DNA of 64,000 bases. Origin: Lates calcarifer. Its lineage: Eukaryota; Chordata; Actinopteri; Centropomidae. Positions 52,147 to 61,998 of the stretch are shown piece by piece; position 1 is the stretch's first letter; each line of letters starts with the position of its first letter. The stretch is taken from assembly GCF_001640805.2 (NCBI RefSeq), contig NC_066833.1, positions 15,748,813 to 15,812,812 on the forward strand. The letters run 5' to 3'. A program made the translations under genes and the position numbers. A model generated the notes under the pieces. It searched no databases. It had not been told where the DNA came from and worked only from the letters and a program-made list of their open reading frames with translations.

Positions 52147-52400
52147 CTGTAATACTGATCTGTGTCTCTCTGGTCTGGTTGATGATCCTCCGTTGGACTC
52201 TACAGGTGAAGCTGTTGCTGTGTCTCCTCTCCACAGTCACTGCTGCTGACAGTATAGAGGTTATTAGGACCTTTGTCTGTCCAGGTGAGGAGGTTTCCCT
52301 CACCGTGCAGCCACAACATCTCAGGCTCTAGAAACCAGCCTTAAGACTCACTGTAAAACCACTCTACTGTGGACTCAGTCAATACTCACTATGACAGATG
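52147..52400 (-). pseudogene. Broken butyrophilin/B7-like IgC exon
   Basis: Read on the minus strand, pieces of a fish butyrophilin-like or B7-like IgC domain appear in order: VVLQ, then EPEMLWLHGEGNLL, NNLYTVSS, and in a shifted frame VTVERRHSNSFTCRV and NQTRETQI. The exon ends with a plausible donor (ACAG then GTATAC). The frame is broken at least three times: a TGA near 52368, a lost base around the expected first cysteine, and a small deletion after YTVSS. It is most likely a decayed exon of an immune-type receptor. No V-type exon was found nearby. Confidence 0.6.
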
Positions 52401-53508
52401 AGGAAACGGAGTCTGGTTATGAAAGAAGGAAGCCACCCATTACTTTTTGAAATTAAAATTTCCAGCAATTAGAGTAGTGATAATTATGCCTCCAGTTAGA
52501 AGTCAGACAAGCCTACCTAGTCAGTCCTTTGATTTTAGAGACAGGGCCCTCCTTTCTCTCTTATCCCTACTTATCAAAGTAAGGTATTTATAAGGAAAAA
52601 ATGTCACAGATGGAGGAAACAGATCTGGTGATGATCCATAACTCTGCCTTGTTATCTTTGGACCTTGTGAAAATGCTGAAATTAAAATCGAAGGACAGTT
52701 AGAAAATATCTAGATATATCTTCAGCATCAGTTAGAACCAATAGGACAGATGAGGCAGTTTTAGCAAACAAACTAGACCAGACTAAGGCCATAAGTAAAC
52801 CTTTATTTGGGCATTTTGCACTTGGGGTCACTGGGGACCATAACCACAGGTTCTTTTAGACATTTTATCAGTGACTAGGGCAAGGTATCTTAACAAGTTC
52901 AATCACTGGATTTCATCAGCATTTAAAACTGCTACTGTATGTAAACTTTTCACAGTACACACTTTAATCTGTTCTACAGGATAAGTAAGGACAATGCTGA
53001 ATAAACGGAGTCAAAATACCTAAATTGCACAAAATCTGAGTATGTTGTGGTGAAATGCAATTACTTTGTGCACTCTTTCCATTAATTCAATCCTGTCATT
53101 TGAGCTGTTCAGCTTCCACCAGCATACAGGACTAAAGAACTGCAGAGAAAAATATTTAATAGATTAATTGGCCTCATTAAAGACACAGTTAATCACCTAC
53201 ATGTCATTCCCTCATGAAGACAGGAAACTCAGCAACTTGTCCATGTTTGTTTAACTACTATACAACTACTGTGCATTTCACAAAGGCTATGTCTGAGCAA
53301 ACAAGTATTGTGTTTTGCTGCTGTTAGCATGATAACTAAAAAAAACCCAGGCAAACCAAACAAATTAGGAAATTGGCAACAGTTTTACTTGATATCCAAC
53401 ACAGGAGCATACATGTACTTCAGATACCAATACAGACTTTAAATGGAGTCATAGTACATAATCTATGGGCTGAATACCCACTTCAGAGAATCATCTTCAC
53501 AAATACAG
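52401..53508. other. Spacer before the tandem array
   Basis: No coding segment or clear repeat boundary was recognised. The array begins at about 53509, where the sequence becomes homologous to 57753 and 61999. Confidence 0.5.
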
Positions 53509-54487
53509 TTACAGAATGTCCTTCTCCTAGTTATGTTGTGGTTGCATTTCTCCCAGATGGGTGTCCAGTTTGTGTTGTGTTGAGTCTGATGGCAAGGCCT
53601 AAGCAGGACGTGGGTGGATGAGTCTGTTGCTGGTTGCTGGTTAGGTGGTACATGGTTTGTGCCAACGTTTGCAGGAATTGGTTTCAAAAAGATGCATCTT
53701 GTCAAGTTTACATTGTTAATTAATGGCCATAGTTTCTGTTTAGTCAGCTGAGTTGTGCAATGTTGGTATGCCACTTTGCAGAGAGGCTTGCTTGACTTGT
53801 GGGGGCTGGAGGTCAGGAGGTCAAGTCAGCGTGCTGGGCTTGGTGCGCTTAGGTGAGGCCACAACAATCAAAGCTTCCTGAAGATTGGATATCTGACAAA
53901 ATAATAATAATAATAATAATTAGCACAAAGCAACCAAACACTACAAAAAAATGTATAATATCTGAGAAAACACACCTGAAGACATCAATCACATGGCATG
54001 GACACATCATCATCATCATCAAGGACGGTTTGGTGGTCTTCCTCTTCTTCCAGTCCAGGACAACTTCTCTGGTCATGGCCTCACTGATTTTCCCGGGGTC
54101 GCAGGAAACTGCTGAACCGACTGCAATCTCCATCACCAAATGGGGCCTGGGCATCCTCTAACTATTCATCCAACGGGAAGTATTCTTGTTCCTGTAATTT
54201 ATGTAATAATGCCAGAGTAAAGTCTGCCTTCTCAGCACAAATATTAAATCTTGCATTAGGGAAGCTTACTTAAAAGATTGGTGCCAATTGGTGTCCGATA
54301 TAAATTGACAGGACTCTTGAGACAGAGAGCTGAACTGTCAATACTGAATAAGGGTGCGAGTGACACAGCTGACCCTTTTGCTACATAAGGGATTTTGGTG
54401 TCTGGAATTCCATGATAATACTGTAGAAAACTCCCTGATGTCTCCCTGGGTCATGCTGGGCCAAATACTAGATGCCCTGTACATCTA

Positions 54488-55330
54488 GATTTGTCACTTG
54501 GATGTCAAAAAAAAATTGTATTTAATCCTTTGATTTCACCTTTTGTTTTACTATTTAATTTGCAATTCAACATGTCTGTCTATAGGTCCAAAACACAGAG
54601 CTGGCAACCTGCTAAGATGACCAAGCAGGATTTGACACATCTGAACTACATGCTGGATGGCTAGATAGCATCTGAAACTCCCTCCTGCCCACACCTTTCC
54701 AACATCAGCTAACAGGTGCCTGTGTTGCCCATCGTCTGTAGCTATTCAGAATCAACAGTTTGACTGACATGCGTCACATCATGACTTGCCAGCTTGGAGA
54801 GTCATTCAGGACAAAGCTTAATCCAGTGTCCTGATTTGCTACACAGAAAACAGCTATCACCTGGCTGTCTAGACAAAGTTCCCCCTCAGCTCCCAATTCT
54901 GTATCCTCCCCAAAGTTCCTCTGTCTACATCAACTCTCATTTGGCTGCACATCAAATAATCCTACTGCATTTTCCCCAGGTCTACTTTTCTCATCATGCA
55001 GCTTTCCAACATTCAACTGCTGCTGTTGTCACATCTGCAAAGGGAGTGGTTTCCTAACTTGGCACTGTTTTCACGTGTTCGGTAAGATGTGGCTGTAGAC
55101 CACTGACAAAGCAGACAATTTCAAATGCCAAACCCTGATACACCCAAATTCTTCAGACTCACATCATCCACAAATAGTAATGCTAAACATACTGTCTTTC
55201 TTGCTAAAAGTATGTCCAATTGTAGAATGTGTCTTGGAGTAAGCTCATAATAGCATACCATGGTCAGCTGATTCAAAAAACCAGAGGGATCCTTGTCTGG
55301 TTTTGGAAACTGCACAACCACAGCACACAA
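54488..55330 (-). pseudogene. Gag-like retroelement fragment, left inverted arm (copy 1)
   Basis: Read on the minus strand, this segment starts with a capsid-like stretch (FPKPDKDPSGFLNQL) and later encodes a zinc knuckle of the C-X2-C-X4-H-X4-C type (CFLCSKSGHWIKLC) at about 54805-54861, in a different stretch after several stops. That combination is typical of retroviral or LTR-retrotransposon Gag. No protease, reverse transcriptase, integrase or envelope was recognised in the unit, so it is a dead fragment. The corresponding positions in copies 2 and 3 are +4246 and about +8495. Confidence 0.6.
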
Positions 55331-55720
55331 CCCAGTAAGGGTCTGCAGTCTATATGCTCACTCATAGGTCTAGGGTTTTTTTTTTTTTTTTGGTTTTATT
55401 TCCCCCCAATTTCTAAAATACCTCCAAGTTGCTTATCCATTACAAGTACAGCTTTAGGACAGAATCAGCAACAAGGTCTAAGTTTACAATAATATTCCTT
55501 ATAGCACAGACCTCCTCACACACAGAGAAGAAGGGGAAGGAGAAAAGCCTTGCCTTCTTATGTGATATGAGTCGACTCTGTTTACCTTGTTCTCTGTAGT
55601 GTTAAGACGTCCTGGCTCATTTCTGGTTGTGATTGCCAAATTTGGAGAAAATGTGTAAATGTTTGTTCCAAATGTTGATGATTCTGTCAGGACAGAACTT
55701 AAGATTTCACTCTGGCATTG

Positions 55721-55984
55721 CCAGGGTAGTCTCTGAGAACTAGTTCTGAAGACATGTTGTCCAACCATGTTAGAAATCAAATTTATAGACAGTGACTTAA
55801 GGTCAGTGTGAAGAGGAGTCTGTTGAACCACTTGGACAAATCAGAGTCAAGCGCCTCAAGTTGGCTGCTTTGTCAATGGTCTACTGCTATATCCTACCAA
55901 ATATGTAAAAACAATAATGCCAAATTTGGAAACCACCCCCTTTGCAGACATGACAAGACATGGCAGTGAATGTTGAAAAGACAG
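55721..55984. repeat. 264-bp segment R, first occurrence in unit 1
   Basis: It is identical by eye to 57489-57752, 59967-60230 and 61735-61998. It starts CCAGGGTAG and ends GAAAAGACAG. Both edges are sequence junctions: different DNA flanks each occurrence inside a unit. By position it is the inner part of the right gag-like arm. Confidence 0.9.
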
Positions 55985-56505
55985 ATGAAGAGAAAAGAAG
56001 ACCCGAGTACAATGAAGTGAGATTGTTTATGTGCAGCCAAACAAGAATTAATCCAGACAGAGAGACTTTAGGGTAGATACATAATCAGGAGTGGGGAGGA
56101 ATGTTGTCTAGACAACCAGGTGATAGCTGCGTCCTGTGCAACAAACCAAGACACTGGACTAAGCCTTATCCTGAAAGACTCTCTAAGCTGGCCAATCGTG
56201 GCATGAAGTATGTCCACCAGATCGTCAATTCTGGAAGGTTACAGACAATGGGTAACACAGATACCTGTTAACTGATGTTGGAAAGGTAAGGGGGGAGAGA
56301 GTTTCAAATGTCATCCAACTATCCAACATGTAGGTCAGATGTATCAAATCCCACTTAGTCATCTTAGCAGGTTACCAGCAATGTGTCTTGGACCTGCAGA
56401 AAGACGATGGTTGGTAAATTGGTCAAATAAAGAGACAAGATAATCGATCACTATATAATTGAGTACAAGGTTTTCACCATCCAAGTGACAAAGTTATTTT
56501 AAAAG
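55721..56505 (+). pseudogene. Gag-like retroelement fragment, right inverted arm (copy 1)
   Basis: This segment is a diverged reverse-complement relative of the left arm at 54488-55265, with roughly 75-80% identity in the best parts by eye. It carries the same zinc-knuckle region on the plus strand at about 56119-56175, but the last cysteine is replaced by tyrosine and the segment has stop codons. The two arms therefore come from the same element family in opposite orientations, separated by about 450 bp. Confidence 0.6.
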
Positions 56506-57488
56506 GGACAAAAGAAATCATAGAAGTAGATCTTCCACAATGGAAATCTCACTTCATACAAGCTTACTCATTTAACACTACAACAGTCTCCTGTAAATAT
56601 CTCCTTCAACATTAACAATGGCGATACTTCATCTACCATCAGTACTCTCCCTGCAGTATCTGACTAATTACAAAGTCTTAGAGTTCTAATTCTATCTTAT
56701 GCGTTCTCCTCAAAACAACACCAATACCTTCTCTGAAATTCAGCCCACAGTATTATGTTTCTAATTCAAGCATGTCAATACCAGGTAACTGAGTAGGAGC
56801 AAATCGTAAAATATGACGACAAGTTGGTACACTTGACACGTCAGTTTGGTTTTCATAGCCATTATTGCTGTCGAAGTCATCGCCAGTAGATTGAAAATTA
56901 AGGAAATATACCTAAATCAGGTGTGCAGAAGCTTCTTCAGATTCCTATCAGAGGTATCAGAGTTGTCTCTCTCTGCCAAGTTTACTCCCTCCCAGAGAGC
57001 CCAAACGCTCTACTGTCCGTAAACCATCCACCAAGCAATAAAAAGGACAATCCCATGTACATATGAAATTGCACAATTTATCCTGTCTCAGTTGCAATGC
57101 ATCTCATCAGCGACTGATGTGACTATACCCTAGTGGCATAACGCTTTGCAGGGGTGGGATAAAATTCCCCTGCTGGGAGGCCTCCCAATGTCGCGGATAT
57201 AAATACGGATACAAAACTTAACGACACCAGACCTATTTCAAATTAAAAAGGTTCTACTTGGGTCTCCAGTTGGAATTAAACTTGGCAGAGGAAAACAAGA
57301 CAACCTTTAACTTCAAAATCCATTTGTGTGTATAGTACAATAACTATAAATTTGGTATCAAACTTCTGGTGGTGATGATTGACAGCAACACAACTACACT
57401 GATATATTGTATATGAAATTCTCTCACTTACGATCTCCAATTAATCTGCATCAACCTACACTGTGTACCTGGACTATCCAAAGATGAA

Positions 57489-57752
57489 CCAGGGTAGTCT
57501 CTGAGAACTAGTTCTGAAGACATGTTGTCCAACCATGTTAGAAATCAAATTTATAGACAGTGACTTAAGGTCAGTGTGAAGAGGAGTCTGTTGAACCACT
57601 TGGACAAATCAGAGTCAAGCGCCTCAAGTTGGCTGCTTTGTCAATGGTCTACTGCTATATCCTACCAAATATGTAAAAACAATAATGCCAAATTTGGAAA
57701 CCACCCCCTTTGCAGACATGACAAGACATGGCAGTGAATGTTGAAAAGACAG
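57489..57752. repeat. 264-bp segment R, second occurrence in unit 1
   Basis: Direct repeat of 55721-55984, offset 1768 bp. It joins segment B of one unit to segment A of the next. Confidence 0.9.
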
Positions 57753-60700
57753 TTACAAAATGTCCTTCTCCTAGTTATGTTGTGGTTGCATTTCTCCCAG
57801 ATGGGTGTCCAATTTGTGTTGTGTTGAGTCTGATGGCAAGAAAGAGCCTCCTAAGCAGGACGTGGGTGGATGAGTCTGTTGCTGGTTGCTGGTTAGGTGG
57901 TACATGGTTTGTGCCAACGTTTGCAGGAATTGGTTTCAAAAAGATGCATCTTGTCAAGTTTACATTGTTAATTAATGGCCATAGTTTCTGTTTAGTCAGC
58001 TGAGTTGTGCAATGTTGGTATGCCACTTTGCAGAGGCTTGCTTGACTTGTGGGGGCTGGAGGTCAGGAGGTCAAGTCAGCGTGCTGGGCTTGGTGCGCTT
58101 AGGTGAGGCCACAACAATCAAAGCTTCCTGAAGATTGGATATCTGACAAAATAATAATAATAATAATAATTAGCACAAAGCAACCAAACACTACAAAAAA
58201 ATGTATAATATCTGAGAAAACACACCTGAAGACATCAATCACATGGCATGGACACATCATCATCATCAAGGACGGTTTGGTGGTCTTCCTCTTCTTCCAG
58301 TCCAGGACAACTTCTCTGGTCATGGCCTCACTGATTTTCCCGGGGTCGCAGGAAACTGCTGAACCGACTGCAATCTCCATCACCAAATGGGGCCTGGGCA
58401 TCCTCTAACTATTCATCCAACGGGAAGTATTCTTGTTCCTGTAATTTATGTAATAATGCCAGAGTAAAGTCTGCCTTCTCAGCACAAATATTAAATCTTG
58501 CATTAGGGAAGCTTACTTAAAAGATTGGTGCCAATTGGTGTCCGATATAAATTGACAGGACTCTTGAGACAGAGAGCTGAACTGTCAATACTGAATAAGG
58601 GTGCGAGTGACACAGCTGACCCTTTTGCTACATAAGGGATTTTGGTGTCTGGAATTCCATGATAATACTGTAGAAAACTCCCTGATGTCTCCCTGGGTCA
58701 TGCTGGGCCAAATACTAGATGCCCTGTACATCTAGATTTGTCACTTGGATGTCAAAAAAAATTGTATTTAATCCTTTGATTTCACCTTTTGTTTTACTAT
58801 TTAATTTGCAATTCAACATGTCTGTCTATAGGTCCAAAACACAGAGCTGGCAACCTGCTAAGATGACCAAGCAGGATTTGACACATCTGAACTACATGCT
58901 GGATGGCTAGATAGCATCTGAAACTCCCTCCTGCCCACACCTTTCCAACATCAGCTAACAGGTGCCTGTGTTGCCCATCGTCTGTAGCTATTCAGAATCA
59001 ACAGTTTGACTGACATGCGTCACATCATGACTTGCCAGCTTGGAGAGTCATTCAGGACAAAGCTTAATCCAGTGTCCTGATTTGCTACACAGAAAACAGC
59101 TATCACCTGGCTGTCTAGACAAAGTTCCCCCTCAGCTCCCAATTCTGTATCCTCCCCAAAGTTCCTCTGTCTACATCAACTCTCATTTGGCTGCACATCA
59201 AATAATCCTACTGCATTTTCCCCAGGTCTACTTTTCTCATCATGCAGCTTTCCAACATTCAACTGCTGCTGTTGTCACATCTGCAAAGGGAGTGGTTTCC
59301 TAACTTGGCACTGTTTTCACGTGTTCGGTAAGATGTGGCTGTAGACCACTGACAAAGCAGACAATTTCAAATGCCAAACCCTGATACACCCAAATTCTTC
59401 AGACTCACATCATCCACAAATAGTAATGCTAAACATACTGTCTTTCTTGCTAAAAGTATGTCCAATTGTAGAATGTGTCTTGGAGTAAGCTCATAATAGC
59501 ATACCATGGTCAGCTGATTCAAAAAACCAGAGGGATCCTTGTCTGGTTTTGGAAACTGCACAACCACAGCACACAACCCAGTAAGGGTCTGCAGTCTATA
59601 TGCTCACTCATAGGTCTAGGGTTTTTTTTTTTTTTTTGGTTTTATTTCCCCCCAATTTCTAAAATACCTCCAAGTTGCTTATCCATTACAAGTACAGCTT
59701 TAGGACAGAATCAGCAACAAGGTCTAAGTTTACAATAATATTCCTTATAGCACAGACCTCCTCACACACAGAGAAGAAGGGGAAGGAGAAAAGCCTTGCC
59801 TTCTTATGTGATATGAGTCGACTCTGTTTACCTTGTTCTCTGTAGTGTTAAGACGTCCTGGCTCATTTCTGGTTGTGATTGCCAAATTTGGAGAAAATGT
59901 GTAAATGTTTGTTCCAAATGTTGATGATTCTGTCAGGACAGAACTTAAGATTTCACTCTGGCATTGCCAGGGTAGTCTCTGAGAACTAGTTCTGAAGACA
60001 TGTTGTCCAACCATGTTAGAAATCAAATTTATAGACAGTGACTTAAGGTCAGTGTGAAGAGGAGTCTGTTGAACCACTTGGACAAATCAGAGTCAAGCGC
60101 CTCAAGTTGGCTGCTTTGTCAATGGTCTACTGCTATATCCTACCAAATATGTAAAAACAATAATGCCAAATTTGGAAACCACCCCCTTTGCAGACATGAC
60201 AAGACATGGCAGTGAATGTTGAAAAGACAGATGAAGAGAAAAGAAGACCCGAGTACAATGAAGTGAGATTGTTTATGTGCAGCCAAACAAGAATTAATCC
60301 AGACAGAGAGACTTTAGGGTAGATACATAATCAGGAGTGGGGAGGAATGTTGTCTAGACAACCAGGTGATAGCTGCGTCCTGTGCAACAAACCAAGACAC
60401 TGGACTAAGCCTTATCCTGAAAGACTCTCTAAGCTGGCCAATCGTGGCATGAAGTATGTCCACCAGATCGTCAATTCTGGAAGGTTACAGACAATGGGTA
60501 ACACAGATACCTGTTAACTGATGTTGGAAAGGTAAGGGGGGAGAGAGTTTCAAATGTCATCCAACTATCCAACATGTAGGTCAGATGTATCAAATCCCAC
60601 TTAGTCATCTTAGCAGGTTACCAGCAATGTGTCTTGGACCTGCAGAAAGACGATGGTTGGTAAATTGGTCAAATAAAGAGACAAGATAATCGATCACTAT

Positions 60701-61998
60701 ATAATTGAGTACAAGGTTTTCACCATCCAAGTGACAAAGTTATTTTAAAAGGGACAAAAGAAATCATAGAAGTAGATCTTCCACAATGGAAATCTCACTT
60801 CATACAAGCTTACTCATTTAACACTACAACAGTCTCCTGTAAATATCTCCTTCAACATTAACAATGGCGATACTTCATCTACCATCAGTACTCTCCCTGC
60901 AGTATCTGACTAATTACAAAGTCTTAGAGTTCTAATTCTATCTTATGCGTTCTCCTCAAAACAACACCAATACCTTCTCTGAAATTCAGCCCACAGTATT
61001 ATGTTTCTAATTCAAGCATGTCAATACCAGGTAACTGAGTAGGAGCAAATCGTAAAATATGACGACAAGTTGGTACACTTGACACGTCAGTTTGGTTTTC
61101 ATAGCCATTATTGCTGTCGAAGTCATCGCCAGTAGATTGAAAATTAAGGAAATATACCTAAATCAGGTGTGCAGAAGCTTCTTCAGATTCCTATCAGAGG
61201 TATCAGAGTTGTCTCTCTCTGCCAAGTTTACTCCCTCCCAGAGAGCCCAAACGCTCTACTGTCCGTAAACCATCCACCAAGCAATAAAAAGGACAATCCC
61301 ATGTACATATGAAATTGCACAATTTATCCTGTCTCAGTTGCAATGCATCTCATCAGCGACTGATGTGACTATACCCTAGTGGCATAACGCTTTGCAGGGG
61401 TGGGATAAAATTCCCCTGCTGGGAGGCCTCCCAATGTCGCGGATATAAATACGGATACAAAACTTAACGACACCAGACCTATTTCAAATTAAAAAGGTTC
61501 TACTTGGGTCTCCAGTTGGAATTAAACTTGGCAGAGGAAAACAAGACAACCTTTAACTTCAAAATCCATTTGTGTGTATAGTACAATAACTATAAATTTG
61601 GTATCAAACTTCTGGTGGTGATGATTGACAGCAACACAACTACACTGATATATTGTATATGAAATTCTCTCACTTACGATCTCCAATTAATCTGCATCAA
61701 CCTACACTGTGTACCTGGACTATCCAAAGATGAACCAGGGTAGTCTCTGAGAACTAGTTCTGAAGACATGTTGTCCAACCATGTTAGAAATCAAATTTAT
61801 AGACAGTGACTTAAGGTCAGTGTGAAGAGGAGTCTGTTGAACCACTTGGACAAATCAGAGTCAAGCGCCTCAAGTTGGCTGCTTTGTCAATGGTCTACTG
61901 CTATATCCTACCAAATATGTAAAAACAATAATGCCAAATTTGGAAACCACCCCCTTTGCAGACATGACAAGACATGGCAGTGAATGTTGAAAAGACAG
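57753..61998. repeat. 4.25-kb tandem repeat unit, copy 2
   Basis: Complete copy of 4246 bp with the same A-R-B-R order: R at 59967-60230 and 61735-61998, gag-like arms at about 58734-59576 and 59967-60751. It has four CAT units near 58257, against five in copies 1 and 3. Otherwise I see almost no difference from its neighbours. Confidence 0.9.

Larger units (their letters stand above)
53509..57752. repeat. 4.25-kb tandem repeat unit, copy 1
   Basis: This is the first copy of a head-to-tail repeat (4244 bp). It consists of segment A (53509-55720), a 264-bp segment R (55721-55984), segment B (55985-57488) and a second R (57489-57752). Compared with copy 2, small differences cluster in its first 270 bp: a lost 'aaagagcct'-like insertion near 53598 and an extra GA near 53785. 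Two length changes lie further in (five versus four CAT units near 54006, one extra A near 54510). The remainder appears identical by eye. No intact gene was recognised; open frames repeat with the unit. Confidence 0.9.

Noticed and set aside
53821..54154. Possible two-exon minus-strand gene inside each array unit (acceptor at about 53893, donor at about 53975, 23-residue ending)
   Set aside because: The two pieces do not share a phase without a stop codon, and neither resembles a known family. The open frames persist in all copies simply because the copies are identical.
53853..54161. Plus-strand ~100-codon open frames repeated at 58103 and 62349
   Set aside because: They run through AAT and CAT trinucleotide repeats and lack a recognisable domain. 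Repetition reflects the array.
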